Shown here: piece by piece, positions 35,755 through 48,859 of the stretch | Numbering within the stretch: the first letter of the stretch is position 1 | Layout of the letters: every line of letters begins with the position of its first letter | NCBI GenBank assembly: GCA_036924285.1 | Contig: JAYKYS010000014.1 | Coordinates: 7,688,001-7,752,000, forward strand | Length of the DNA stretch: 64,000 nt | Source of the DNA: Asterella californica | Lineage: Eukaryota > Streptophyta > Marchantiopsida > Marchantiales > Aytoniaceae | Direction: 5' to 3' | Made by a program: the position numbers and the translations under genes | The notes under the pieces: generated by a model | Told to the model about the DNA's origin: nothing | Database searches by the model: none | What the model saw: the letters and a program-made list of their open reading frames with translations, nothing else

Positions 35755-36596
35755 TTCTAACAGCTTTGATAATCTGTTTCATCTTCAGGAATTCAATTTC
35801 TGCACAGAACCTTTGAGTACTTGGATGCTTTCGATTTTTGTACATAGAGTAGTTCTAGTACTTTTGATGCTTTCGTAGATAGATTAGTTAGGTCTTCTGG
35901 TCCCAACTGGTTGGGAGATTCAAGTTTTATACCTGAATGCAGGTTCAACTCCTGCCAGAAGAGTTCCAAAACCGGGAAGGTTCACTACCAAGTTGTAAAC
36001 CGTATACTTGTGAAGTAGTTTACTTGCAAACGGTTAATCTTGTAAACTTGTTACTTTCGGAATAAAGAAGAACTTGTGAACTGTTAACTGCAAATCTGCA
36101 AATCTGTAAACTTTCGGAACAACAAACCTGTGAACTGGAAATCTGCGAGTTTCGGAGAAAGTGCAAAATTTTTTAATTCAAACCGGTCGAAAAGTTTCAG
36201 AACCGCATTCAAACCCATAAAGACAAGATAAAGCCGGTTATCATGAATGGCTGACAAGAAGTAACCGGATACTCTTAGAGTATAATGTTCTTCTCCCGGT
36301 TTTTTATCCTTCAGTAAAGGATCACCCGGTTATTGGGGGTTGGAAATTTGCAAAACAGTTCAAAAGCCAGTGGAATCGGAAAAAAACCGGAGGCCGAAAA
36401 TTTTTACCCCGAGCGCTGGAGAGAGCACGGCCTTGGCAGACATGTCCGACACTAACTTATCTACAGACTGAGAATCGAAGATTCAAATTTCTAGAGCTTC
36501 GTCGCATTGATCAGACTGCCGTGAATGCCAGTGTGTAGTCTACTGTAGTTTCTTGATTTATTTGTTTTGGTAGGAGACTTGCAAGTTGGAATTACA

Positions 36597-39500
36597 ATGG
36601 CCCTGGGGAGCATGAGCCTGACAATTCGCAGTGGTCGGTCCATTCCGTTTCCACTACTGGGTGGGAAAGGATTCGAAGGGCATTTTCCATCTGGTAATAA
36701 GGAGCTGCGGTTCAGTAGTCCGGGTAGTAAAGCTGGGGTCAGAATCTGGAGGAGGGCGCTTGCTGCACGAGCTTCTATGGAAGAATTCCTCAAGGTAGAC
36801 GGGACCAAGAAGATAGATGTGAACCACCGGGTATGGCTCAGTTTGATTGACGCCGAACTTCAGAGAGGCAACGAGAAGCAAGCACTGGAGCTGGCAAAGC
36901 AACTTCCTGCCTTCGGGGCAGCACAGCTGGTGCAAGCTCTGTTCCCGTGCTTCAAATCGTTTTAAATTCCTGAATTTTATTGGCTGATTGTCTTTGGATC
37001 CTGAAAAGCGCTCGTAGAGTCAAGTCTCATTGTCTGATTGTCGTTGGATACTGAGAAGCACTCGTAGAGTTGAGTCTCGCCGAATTCGCTCTTAATAATA
37101 GGACAAGATATTTGAAACTGGTTCACTGGCTTACCTATACCAGCAGCCTAACGCTGGAGCTGTTCACTCTGGCAAGCGGTGATGATCTCCTGGTGGGTAA
37201 CGAGTGGGCCTTTTTAAGTTCTTAACCGCTTGGAGGCTTGCCCCCGCACACACTGCAGTGTGTTCCTGTCTGGACGCTCGGCTTGAGAGTTCAGACGTTC
37301 CACCCAGATCCTAAAGTGAAATGTTTGCCGACTCAGATAATCAGTTTAATTACATCAGCCCATTCTCATAGTATACTTGCCCCTATGTTTATCATGGACG
37401 AGTCAATTGCCCCTGTGTTTACCTTATTCGAGACCTTATTCGAGAATGAAGTTTTACACTTACATAGGGGTGGAATTCTCAGAGGATTGTAGGTGCGAGG
37501 GCCACATCTCTCGTACTGTTGAGAAGGGCACATCATAAGGTAAATGAGCTGAGCAATTTCGTGGTCTGCAGAGACATTACATCCAAATCTAAACGAACTG
37601 TACGGTTGCACACCACACGCCTTGTTCTCGGGTCCAAGACATACCAAGGCATACCTTAAAAGAACCTACTCCAGGTACTAGGTTGACGTTTAAGTTTTGA
37701 CCAGATAGCATCCATTTGAACACCAGGAAGGAAGATGAGCCAGCAGACTGAGTTGTGTACTCTCCGTGAAGATGGGGACGAAAATGCTTTGCGTTATCTG
37801 TTAGAAAGCTGATACCATCAGAGCTATTTACAAGATCAGTCCCCTGGAGGAAACCCATGGCAGCTACCTTGTTTGTTGACTCATCACTCTAGCCCTGATA
37901 AAGTGGCTTCTGTTGATAATCTAGTTAAATCCTTCCTGGCTGAGACTTGGGAGGTCAGGAGTCAGGACGAATTTCCTATACGGTAAGTCGTCGTACTACT
38001 TGAGTAAGCCCCTTCATCAGGTAGCTGTCTCGCTTCTTTGTCTTCTCCTCAACCCATCCTTGTTTCTAGCATCGCCAGACAGGGCGTGGTGTCCATGGAC
38101 GAGAGGCAATTCTTAATGAGTTGAGTACGTCCTAATAAGAGGGTTTGAAAGTGTTTCGGGGTAATTGTTGAAGAAAAATTCCAAGGACACATCATAAGTT
38201 CTGTCCATTAAAAGTGAATTTTAGCAAACCGACTCTACGCTTCTATTTGGATTTCTCGCCTGAAATTTATGGAAGAATCCAGCTTGCTGTCACTCGACTT
38301 GGCTTACAGTGTCGTGAACTATCACCTAATGACTTCCAGGAAGCTTTTAGAGACAGGTTCCAGATTTGTCTCAGGCTTATTCTTTCCATATATATATTTA
38401 AGGGTAATGATTGAGATGTTGAGCTCGAACCACTTGATGAGAGATCCATTGCCATTCTCGTTTCTCGCCTCAACCTTGGAGGCACAAAATGAGCGCCGCT
38501 GTCATTTGTGGGTATAGATAAGACTCTTGCTAGGTAAAAAGGAGCAGACAGGAGCTAGATAGGAAGTAAGCGAACAAAAGACTTGATGACGCCTTTTGTT
38601 TGACAAAAGTAGGTGACATCGTTCTAACTAACAAGTGCATCACTGATTGTCAGGAAACGACGCCTTGTTACCATGTGCTTCACTAAACTACCGCATGAAG
38701 GGAAGTAGCCCAAGTAAGTTTTAAAACCAGAGTCATCCTCGGAGGACTGTCGTAATCTTTTGTTAAATTCCAGCTCCACTTGTCAGTTTCCCGAAGTGGC
38801 TGTGGTGGATAACTTCGGAAACACTCTTGTCTATCCTCTAACAAATTGCCCAGAATTGCTGCCCGAGGTTATAAGGATCTCCCATTAGAATCTAACGCAA
38901 GTTCTTGTCTGCTTCTCCAGGTTCCGCATAGAGCATACACCCTTGAGGAGCTCCGTTTAAACAAAATCGAAGCAGAAAAATTTCTATCTCCAGTGGATAC
39001 AACCCTCGGTTCCATAAGGGGAAACTTACAGGTAGCCGCTGTGTTACTGGGAGTGTCTGCATGGAGGATTCTGGATCTCAACCAGTATCAGCTGCTGTCT
39101 GCTGTTGTGGTATTTATTTTCCTTGGAACAGTGGATCAGGTACCTAACATCCTCTCCTTACTTTTTTACCGATACCTCTTCTGAACAGGAAACAGGAGGT
39201 TATGCTTCTTGCTTCAATAGAATACTGATGGTCTCGAATGTTACGACCCATTTGAATGACTTCTTTTCTGTCATGACCTCATGTGTTTGCCTGTCATAAT
39301 GATGTCTAACAAAGTTAATTGATTCTGATGTTGTAGGTTGTGAATGGCGGGGGCGTTGAAGCGTTGTTTCTTGATTCGATCGGTCGACTTGTAAGCCAGA
39401 AATACAGAGAAAGAGTTGCTAAAGTAAGCTTTAGAATCACACCCATTTCGCATTTATTTTGCACTGAGTTTCAGGTGACTGACGTTCACTATAGCACTTG

Positions 39501-41412
39501 TGTTGTTCTATATGGATATTTATAATTGCAACCACAGAGCGAAAGAGATCGCAAATGACTTCGGTAAGGATGAACCTTATCCCGTTCATCCTGACGGGGG
39601 ACTTACCCCAACAAGTATGGGTAACAGTTCGTTTGGCGAGGACTCCCGTTAACAAATACTCCAAACCAACTGTAATCTACCACGGTTTGCGCACGTCGAC
39701 TAGGAATGCTGACTTGAGTCTCAGGATACTCCGCAATATCCGCAACCTGAACAGTTGATGACTAGCTTAGGGATTCAGACATGAGCCCTTACTGTTTACC
39801 ACTGACTAGGTTTAAGATTAAAGTTCTCCAGGAACTGACCAGCTCCAGTTGAGCTGCTTGTACTGTAACAGCATGAAGCAGGACATCTTCTGGTTGCCTA
39901 TTTGATGGGTTTCATGCCTAAGAGTTACACGCTATCCAGCCTTGATGCCTTCCAAAGGTTTGGAGCGCTCAACGTACAAGCTGGAACTACATTCATTGAC
40001 TTCGAATTTCAGGAAGAGGTGTGTAAGTCTTGTCGACCTTGAGAGTTGTAAAGTTCTCTCTTGAGACCTCTCTAGCTTGCCTAATGTTCTGTGCCCGAAA
40101 GAGGAATCTGGGTCCTTACTCACCGGACACCAGTTGTTCGCCAGTAGGTCCTTTGATGCCGTATGCAAGGAGCTTAATCTCGATAACTAATAAAGTTAAA
40201 TGACCGTCAAGTTATAAGCACAGTATATATCCGCATAGGTATGATAGTTGTGAACATTTACCGTCCTTGAAACAACGAAGGACAGGTGTTTTTGTTTGAG
40301 CTCATTATAGGCGGCGTCTCTTTTGCTTTGTTGGAGAAGGTTTAGGTTGAGAAAGTGATAATTCCAGGCTACTTAAGGCAGGGATGCGATCTAAAAACTA
40401 GGCACTGAGGTCACTGTTGAGTTTTGTGACGTGTGTGTGTGTGGTAAATCTTACAGGTCCAAGGTGGAAAGGTCTCTTCGGGGGTAAGCTAGAGCTTGCA
40501 AACTCGTTTTGTGAGTGGCTTTTACTTTCGAATTAATGTTAGGAATCTATAGCAATCAGTCAATTTGTGTTTGTGCTGAAGTGGTTATAGTTAGTCATAG
40601 TCCGATATCTATTTCTTCTCGGGGGTTTCTACAAACAGCGAGCAGGTCTTGGCTCGTGATTCCCGTTGATCTGTTCGGACCGAGGTGAGTTTGATTCATG
40701 TACAAGGTCACAGGACCAGATATGTGCAGGCGTAGAAGCAGACTGTGTGGTTAGTTCTTGTATTTTTAGTTCACGAAATTGCCTACCTGGAAGAAGGTTC
40801 TATATAGCTTATGCAAGAAACAGGCATCTTTCTTCGAAGTCTAAAGAAAGGGCGACCTGCTGCAGACTCTGGACAAAGTTTCTTGCATTGCATTGGCCGG
40901 CATTGCAACAGAGTACATCCTGTATGGGGTTGCTGAAGGTGGCTTATCAGATATCAATCAGGTAACACTCCGAGTGTTTGTCATCTACTTTGAAATTTAA
41001 ATTTTGTTCATCAGTTTCTTTTTCTTAGCAACGTCTTGTAGTTATCGCTGGCTTCTCTTAGTGTTATGTTTCTAAAGCAGGTCATATTCGCTAGTAATTA
41101 TCAGTAGATACGTTTCAGTGGCAGCAGGATGACAGTTGTTTTACATTTAAGAGAAGGACACCACATTGGTAAGTAGTTTCACTGACACACAGATCTTCTT
41201 CCGTGCAGTTGGACGCGCTGATGAAGATCTTGGGGTTTACACAGCGAAAAGCTGACAGTCAGGTGCGATGGGCGGTTTTGAACACTGTAACCATACTGAG
41301 GCGACACTTGAATCTTCACAGTAAACTCGCAGATCACATGACAGCGGGCAAATCTGTGCTAGAGTGCGTTGGCCTTATTGAAGAAGAGTTGGCTAATTCC
41401 AGCAACATCTAG
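36597..41412 (+). CDS. Plastid M41/FtsH-like membrane protein lacking the AAA domain, seven exons
   Basis: Exons: 36597-36929, 38921-39139, 39337-39423, 39872-40018, 40457-40483, 40866-40961, 41209-41412. All are GT-AG with phase-0 joints, giving 370 residues. It matches a conserved plant protein annotated as stress-regulated/peptidase M41-like. Seen: a Ser/Arg-rich N-terminal leader; VNHRVWLSLIDAELQRGN; YTLEELRLNKIEAEKFLSP; DTTLGSIRGNLQ followed by two hydrophobic segments (about residues 146-185); HEAGHLLVAYLMGFMPKSYT, which keeps the HExxH zinc motif; CIALAGIATEYILYGVAEGG; LGFTQRKADSQVRWAVLNT. There is no ATPase module, as expected for this family. Exon five is only 27 bp. Intron one (2 kb) holds a 46-bp tandem repeat at about 36985-37080. 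A splice-acceptor-like TTTTGGTAG just before the ATG suggests a 5' UTR intron whose donor may lie beyond the hAT insertion. Confidence 0.92.
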
Positions 41413-43017
41413 CCGGTTAACCATCAAATGTAAATTTATCCAGAGTGTATACTCCAATATAGTTCTGAATCTTTTTCTAGTCTGGTAACCAGGTTGTGTT
41501 TATTTCTTCCCAAAATTTCGATCGTGGGAAAATGGAAAATGTGGTTCTTCTATGACCTGTACTGAACGCGAACTAACTATGAAAGATGCGTATTTGAAAG
41601 TTATCTGTAGTTATCACCACTTAAGCGCAACGCCTACCCTGTGAACCGAAGACGGTGAAGAAATTTTGTTGTTCAAATATTCGGGCTTCAGTTCCCAGAA
41701 CTCCCTGGTAAAAGATTGACGATTATACTAGCGCACATGGGTTGGGGCAGCCCATTTTTGCGAAGAAGGTAATCTGCATATGAAGATGCAGGTTGCCAGT
41801 TGAAGCTCCGTGCAGCTAGCTAACGCAAACCCCAAACCAGGGGATTCTGGTGTTCGACCACTCACGGGTGCAGGGTGCTGTGTTGTGTTGTGGTGCGCAT
41901 CGCACCGATAATATTTTGTCCTGTCCCACTAATACCGTAAGGAGACAATCTTGTTTCATGTCTAGTAACTGGAACAAGGAGTTGCGAGGTAGACAAGGTG
42001 CGAACTTGAATGCTACGAAGAATCCGTAACTCAAATAATAATGATTGTTCATGCATTCGAGACGGAGAAAACCGTACTAAAACGTTTCTGCTAAGAACTC
42101 TGTAGGGCGAATATTCGAAGAAGTTAAGCAGCACTTGAGATAAGAGGTCGGGACAAAGGTAGACTGACGCCACTATCTGTTACCATGGATGCTCATGTAC
42201 AGGTGTAATCTCGCTGCTGGTGATGATACGCATAATGGCTACCGAAAGGTAACAAGATAAGAGTCGCAAAACCCCAGCTAAAGGACGCAATATCTGACAG
42301 ACTTGGCTATGGTAGTGCTCTAGGATTCATTCCACTGACTGCCTGAGCGACTCTCTCACTGAAGGGGCTTGTAACTGTCTCTTCTCGGAACTGTTAATCT
42401 AGAGGGTAATTTCCCGGGAAAATTTTACCTCCTTAAAAGTGGAAACAACCACTTTACCTGACTTCCCGGGCGGCTCTCTTACTGAAGGAGCGCCTAACTG
42501 TTCCTCCTCTGATTTCGTAAAGGATATTTCCTCGTAAGTCTTTACCTTGTCGAAAGTGGACACAACCTATAGCTGTTTCCTCCATTCTGCAACCTTTCCG
42601 AAACCGATTCATAGGGTTGCAGTCGTCGAGGACCCACCACTGACACAAGATTATTATGAGACTTGATGACATTCACTGACATATTCCTCCAAATCCATAT
42701 TGCCACCATGCCACTGACGGAGAAGCCACGATCAAGCCATACAGTGGTTTCGAAGACCCAAGTTGTGATCGCTGCTTTCCACTCCCGAACATAGATATAA
42801 AAGGAAAAGGAGTAGAACCATGAGGACTCAGTTTCTTGGTTTCTCGAATCCACTGCTAAGGGATGGATTAGTGTTCTCGTCATGTTATGCTCATCAGACG
42901 TTCATCTTGTTAACTCCAGCAAGAGGGTGCTGTTGGGACACATGGCTTCTCGGTACGGTAACATGTCCCAGTCTGATTATCCGTGCCCACATACACTTAC
43001 ACATCGTCAGTGTTGAT
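41413..43017. other. M41-like gene 3' region and spacer
   Basis: Probable 3' UTR for the first part. An imperfect ~120-bp tandem duplication lies at about 42336-42453 and 42458-42570 (shared blocks GACTCTCTCACTGAAGG and AAAGTGGAAACAACC). No gene recognised. Confidence 0.5.
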
Positions 43018-43026
43018 CAATCCTAC

Positions 43027-43422
43027 CAAGTTTACTTGATCAGACCCCTAGAAAGAAGGTCGGACTTGATCGGACCTCGCTTATGATTTCTTACTTTGTC
43101 AGACTCCTTACCTGGAGTTGTCAATCGTACAGGTCATTTTGTCTCATAAACCATGCGTGTTAGCACAAAAGACTATGCATATATAGAGATAAGTAAATTA
43201 ACGAGTTAAAGTTATTTTTTCTAAATCTTTTTTCGTGTCACTGCTCTTGCCGGAAAGCGAGACAAGTCTCAATTTTTGGCAAGTCTCAATTTTTGGCGCG
43301 ACTAAGTAACATGACCTGTATGACCAACAACTCCAGGTCAGTAGTCCGATAAGCAAGAAATTCTAAGAAGGATCCGATCAAGTCCGACTTTAATTGTGGG
43401 GGTCTAATCAAGTAAATCTCTG
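43027..43422. mobile_element. Mutator-like MITE, 396 bp, with 9-bp target duplication
   Basis: About 120-bp imperfect inverted ends enclose a short A/T-rich core. The left end (CAAGTTTACTTGATCAGACC, then GTCGGACTTGATCGGA, then ACCTGGAGTTGT) matches the complement of the right end, which terminates TCAAGTAAATCTCTG. The flanks carry an identical 9-bp duplication CAATCCTAC at 43018-43026 and 43423-43431. Long inverted ends plus a 9-bp duplication indicate the Mutator superfamily. The element at 1527-3345 has the same ends. An 18-bp AAGTCTCAATTTTTGGC tandem pair is inside. Confidence 0.85.
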
Positions 43423-43431
43423 CAATCCTAC

Positions 43432-46400
43432 AGAGTTTAACCTCTAGCACCGCGGAGTAGCGTCTTAGTGTGATCTACATACCTGGGGAGTGCTACTTAG
43501 AGAAGTAGAACTCTACTTTCACTCTCTCCTGTAGAAAGTGACCCGCCTACACGACAGCTTAGAATCGTGAGTCGTGTCAGTCTTTTTTACTGCCTTCACT
43601 CCCTGGTTACAAAGTGGTTGACTCCAACGTCGGCTACTTCTTGAAGGTTTCTTTACTCCAGCGAATTACAGCATAGCAGAATGTCTAGTTCTTTGCAGCT
43701 TTTCTACCAAGGGAAATTCCGAAGGGTTTGCTCAAATGCCTGCCTGCATGGACTGGACTACAGTAATGGTTAACCTGTCTAGATGTGATTCCGTGTCCAG
43801 AGGAAACGACTGCATGTCGGTATGTTTCAGGCTTTCAGCATAACTTCATAAGTCTGCTAGATAAGAAGAAAAAGGTAAAAAGTCATAGATAAGAAGTCGT
43901 CATGATTCCTTTTGGGTGGTCCAAGCAGTTCATGGGCTTGTCATACTTGCATTTAGCCAACACACTCACAGTTTATAAAGTACAGCGTATAACTAAACGT
44001 ACCGAGACGTAGAGGTTTTGTGGCTTTCAACTCAGCAGACGCGTCTTAGGGCTGGTTCTCCACCATTGTTTGTTTTGACTGTTTGTACCAATGTGGGGAA
44101 CCACACTATCATAAGCTTTCTCCTTACAGTGGATTCGTTGTCATTTAAAGTCACTTGTTATTCAGCTTCAGTTCCTTTTTGGTTCATCATTATCTTAGGC
44201 GTGTAATACACATATATAAAAGCAAAACCTTCTGATTAAATAACGTTTAGGGTTGAATTATTTGGCGTTTCTTAACATTTAAAGGGAAGTCATGCGATAT
44301 CTACGACGTCTACCTCGCTTTTAACGACAGTAGAGTGCAGGGCAGTGGACCAGACCTGAATGTGCACCATGGTATATCCGACACAAGAAGAAGCTCGAAA
44401 GTCCAAAATGCTTTCTTGGACTCGCGAGCTTTGTTGTCTGAGCAGTTTCGTTCTCTCCTCGAGTTAATGAATTATAGCCTGGTTTTGCAACTACAGCAGA
44501 GAGAAGGGGAGACTGAGACTGAGATATCTTAAACTGTCGCCATCTACAGCTGGGACAGCTATCGTGTAGAGACCAACTCGATTTGCTTATGTGTATGATG
44601 CTATGAATAACATCAATCCAAAAGGATTTTGTTTCACTTATATGCATCTGCATTTAATTCTTGTTGCAAGATGTGGGCATGTACTTGCAGATTGCTGTTT
44701 AAAGTGTTGGAGGCTTGTGTGTACATTCCATCCGAAGAGAGGATAGATAGGAAGTTTCATGGCCCTGTATCTCCCACAGTCATCAGCCGGTTGCTGCGCT
44801 CGGACTTTTGTTCTATCGGCGAGAAAAGTTGCGAACCGAGGTCGAGGTAGTGCTCTGACAAATGTCTACTACCGCGTTGCTTTGACTTACTGTTTTGGAT
44901 TGCATTGCTGCTGGGAGATGTTGACTACAGTTGAGAACGATTTGAAGTGACATCTCGGATGGGGCGTCTTGAGTGACAAGTCTCGGGGTCTCTACTGTTA
45001 AAAATGCTCGCGTGTCACTGGAGTCGAAAGATAGATTCACCCGCCTATTTATAGAGGAAATGACATGAAGTCGTGCTCAGAAAGGAAATGGAAAAACAAC
45101 AGCACTAAGACGCAAGGTAGCTTCTTGTCTCAAAGTCCAGGAGGTGGAAGTTGGCAAGTTGGTCTCGCGCTTATTTTCTATCTCAAGGGCAAGCTAGGTT
45201 GAGAACGCATTCCTCGACGGCCGATTGTTGATCTTTAAACTGACTTCCAATAGAACTCAGTGTAGCTTCTGTAGCAGAAATAATGGGTTAATGATGCGTG
45301 TTAAAGTTTAAACAATAAACTTCAGTATGATTGGTTGATTGAATCTGTTTTCAGCTAAAAGACTTCCAGGAAATATATCATCTTGATGAACTTAACTGTT
45401 ACCTAGCTTCCCTCTCTTCCGAGTCAACAACTCGTCAGTAATGATAGATGGTGGGTTATGCTGACGGACATACCTTCGATGCAGTGGTGGTAGAGACCAC
45501 GATGACATGTCAAAGCAAGCGAGCAAGCAGACGTCAAGCTTTCCTCGAAAGGGCCGTGCCTTCCATATCTAAAGCTTATGGCCTTCCGATCTTTCTACAG
45601 CACAAGGTCACCAGAAGCTTTCCAAGTTCGACTTCTTACACTACCACTACTAGCTTATAGTAGTTGTAGATTGTCTTCACCTCTTGGAAAGCTTCACCAT
45701 GTGCACAGTATTATATATGTGCACATTATTGTATCCCATATATGACACTTGGGTGCACCTGATTTCTTCCTTAAGGGAGTTGACTCATTGAGCTTCCCAG
45801 CAGAACTAATTACTTGCTTGTCGACACGCCTGGTGTCTCTTAAGCTCTGAATCGTTGTTGTCGACTTGGAGACTTTTCGGTTTTCTGAACTTTGCAAGAA
45901 GAATTAGTCACGGTGGTCTGAGGTTCAAGGTTTTCTCAGCAGCATATTTCCCTTGACTCGGGGTATGAGACATTATAAAATGGGGGGCACGTTAAAGGTG
46001 CCGGTTAATAACTTCTATATAGCTTTAACTATAACTCTTAATCACTTTCACTTGAGATCTATGCTGTATTGGTTTTGATGATTTTGCTTTGTACCGTATC
46101 TCAGAGCTAGAAGGAATGTTCGAGATGCGGATTACGCAGTTTTCTTTGTCGCGCGTGGAGCATTCTTGTACTACATTATAAGGTTAGTATAATACTTCTT
46201 GGCCAGTTCGCATGTTTGAAAATGATGAACTTTATTAGGATAACTTTGTAACAGTGTCTTGATCATGGTTTATGTTATTTCGAACACTTGCATTATTTTC
46301 AAATTTGATGTTAAAGCTTTGTGAGGATTTGGTGTTCCAGTTACCCATTGTGGTCGATGTATTGTGTGAATTGTTGGAACATTCGGATAATGCAGGTAGA

Positions 46401-47360
46401 TGATACCCACTTCGAACACGATGGCAACCATACCATTTATCGTTGTCGTTTCTGTTATTGCCTCCCTGCAGAGCATGAAGCAGGACCTTCAGGCAACTAG
46501 GCCAGCCTCGCTTGATCGTGAAGGATACTCATATAGTTGACTACATTTACGTATAGTGGTGAGTTGTGCCTTGTCTCTCTCTTTCTTCGGTTTTCCAAAC
46601 TTTTCATTCGGTTATGCAGGTTTAGTACTGTCAATTAAATAGGCAGATTAAATAGGCAGATTAACTATGTGATATGTGCATGGTTTTCTGGGACATGTTT
46701 GACGTACGAATTCTGCTTGTGATGGTTAGTCTGGTTTATGTAAATATAACCACTTCTACCTTTTTCCCTTTGTAGTTTTCAATGGCTTATATGAGATAAA
46801 CTATCGATCTTTTCCCTTACACCACTATCTAGGTTAGGGAAACTGGTAAACTACAGTTTAGGCTCGGTTTAGGTCCAGAAATTGATAAACCATTGTTTAG
46901 GCTAGATTTCTCGGGACATTAATATGCCACTGTTTAGGCTCGGTTTAGATATGAAAACTAATATACCACTTTCTAGGCACTAACCTACACTGATAGTTTA
47001 GGTATGTTAAGAATAAAAAACGATATACATTGTTCATGTATCAACTGTATGAACTATAACTTGTTTATCAATATAAACTACTCCTTTCCTAGGTTTATGT
47101 GGTACATAAACCGTTTTTAATTCCTTCTCTTTATAGTTTTCGGCATGTTAGTTTTGATTAATCACACGCGCCGCTTCAGTAATAGATCTGTGGTTATCAA
47201 ATACTTCACGGCTTTCAAATTGGTAACTGTCAGATTGAATGTTTCATAATGTCTCTTTCCCCACTAAGAAGTTAGGTAAAGAAAATAGAAATGATGCATG
47301 ATGCATGACCGTGGATCGCTTGATAACCCAGTCGGCAAAGTCTAGCAATAAGAGGTTTAC
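43432..47360. other. Spacer without recognised genes
   Basis: Short frames only. A 13-bp inverted repeat (GAAGCTTTCCAAG and complement) spans about 45616-45695. A minisatellite is listed separately. No exon of a known family found. Confidence 0.4.
46840..46985. repeat. ~39-bp degenerate minisatellite, about four units
   Basis: The word TTTAGGCTCGGTTTAGG or a close variant recurs at about 46857, 46896, 46932 and 46971, each preceded by a TAAACCA- or TATACCAC-like word. Non-coding. Confidence 0.7.
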
Positions 47361-47367
47361 TGTTCAG

Positions 47368-47405
47368 TTAAACCCTAAACCCTATACTTACTCTCTCTCT
47401 CTCTC
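47368..47405 (+). promoter_or_regulatory. Telo-box and CT tract, promoter-like
   Basis: AAACCCTAAACCCTA followed directly by a run of CT dinucleotides. Telo-boxes with pyrimidine patches are common in plant promoters of growth and translation genes. The Harbinger-type element begins about 230 bp downstream and no host gene is recognisable there, so a promoter separated from its gene is possible. Chance cannot be excluded. Confidence 0.3.
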
Positions 47406-47948
47406 GTTTTGAGCTGAAGTATTTTCCTTGTAATGTTCTTTTCCTTTTGGGAGTGTCGTTCTTACTGTAGTATATAATTATTTAGGGTGGTTAATGGAAG
47501 AAATACTTTCAAAATGAAACATAGAGGTTGCAGACTCTTGTTTTATTACATCAAGACTGACCAGATTTTCGTTGTTTTCCAGCCAGTTTGAAAACCTGTC
47601 TGCTTGTCTCCGAGTTACACGCCTGATATTAGGGGTGTCAAAGTTAAGCAGAATATTTTTTTCACGGACGGAGGAATCTTTGCTGTAACTCATCTGCGAG
47701 TACTGTGTGCAGTTTACTACGTCTAACTTTGTGATGGAACGACATCCTACATCCGTGGGTATTTGAAGAGAGGTCTCAAACATAGACGTGGATTATTTAG
47801 TACTTCTGACTCTTAAATAACGTATAACTTGGTATGATGATGGGCATACGAGTACGAGAACGCACTCACTTCTTGAAAAGTAACATTTAATTTGTGTAAA
47901 GTAGTGGAAGAGTGACTGAAAGAACTTGAAAAGGAGACTGCGAAAAAA

Positions 47949-48727
47949 TGTCCTCAGTTTGTGAAAAGATTAAGGTTGTTGGTTTTGAGATCAGTGAAGA
48001 GATTTAAGTCAGATGGAGGTAGTTTGAAAAAGATTGAGAGTGACGTAGTCAATATCGATAGAGTTTCATCAACTATGGCTCTCAAAAATCAAAAAGCTTC
48101 GAGAAAAACTAGAATTCGTTTGAATTTAGATGATTATGAGAAAATTGTTGCGCATATTGAAGATGATGAGAACTTTACCGCATTACACGGTGCAGGACGG
48201 AAGATGAAAGTTGATGCGGGGAAGTGTCTTAGCAAAGCCACAGCTTTTGATATTATGACCGTTCAACTTTCAAGAAAGAACGGCTTCCCAGTAGTGACTG
48301 GTGTTGAATTGAAGAAACGCTTCGAGAGATACGTGGATATGTACAAGAAGGCGAAAAAAATCCAAGATAGCACAGGTGGAGGAGGGTTCACTGAGGATGA
48401 GATGTTGACTGGGTTGACATTGGAGGAGAAATTGAATGAGAAATGTCCTCATTTTTTTCAACGAATGTTGTTTTTTGGAGTCGTGCGAACATTGATCCTC
48501 CTGCGTTGTATTCTCAAGGAATATCAGAGGAGGAGTTCGAAGGTTTAGACTCTCAGTGTCAAGCTGAGAATACTATTTCTCGCTCAGCTCCTCACTATGA
48601 TCTTGAGAATACTCAATTTGAAGAAGAAGGTGATGGAAATATGAATATTTCTCAGTGTGAAGGTGTTGGCTATCAAGATGCGGAAGAAGCGATGAGTCCA
48701 TTTGCTGAAGATGGAATTGATAAATGA
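47949..48727 (+). pseudogene. Harbinger-associated MYB/SANT-like DNA-binding protein, frameshifted
   Basis: Frame 47961-48548 carries RIRLNLDDYEKIVAHIEDDE, GVELKKRFERYVDMYKKAKK, STGGGGFTEDE and LEEKLNEKCPHFFQRM. This is the helix pattern of MYB/SANT-like proteins that accompany PIF/Harbinger transposases. The expected continuation (SRANIDPPALYSQG, then an acidic Q/E-rich tail) appears in a shifted frame at about 48455-48727, so one frameshift near 48.46 kb, in a run of T, breaks it. An ATG at 48075 (MALKNQKASRKTR) is a plausible start; earlier codons are uncertain. In working elements this protein binds the ends and helps bring in the transposase. Confidence 0.7.
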
Positions 48728-48815
48728 AGAGGAAGAAGTTGGTGACGGAGAGACGAGCCAAGGAACCTCTACTGTCTCTGATATACCGCAATCTAGGCAT
48801 GACGTATCTAGAAAT

Positions 48816-48853
48816 TAACGACCACCAAACATGAAAGTGTTTGGTGGTCGTTA
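48816..48853. repeat. Perfect 16-bp hairpin after the MYB-like gene
   Basis: TAACGACCACCAAACA, loop of 6, exact complement. It lies about 90 bp after the end of the MYB-like frame. It may be a foldback insertion or an RNA 3' structure. Confidence 0.85.
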
Positions 48854-48859
48854 GGAGGA

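Larger units (their letters stand above)
31859..36418 (+). mobile_element. Full-length hAT transposon (4,560 bp)
   Basis: Ends are a perfect 12-bp inverted repeat: CAGCGCTCGGGG at 31859-31870, and its complement CCCCGAGCGCTG at 36407-36418. It is flanked by an identical 8-bp target duplication GAGAGAGC at 31851-31858 and 36419-36426. An 8-bp duplication and CA-start ends are diagnostic of hAT elements, and the transposase inside agrees. A subterminal copy of CAGCGCTCG lies at about 31927. Because the ends and duplication are intact while the transposase is broken, the insertion seems fairly recent or was made by a non-autonomous copy using transposase from elsewhere. It lies under 200 bp before the start codon of the M41-like gene. 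Confidence 0.93.
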
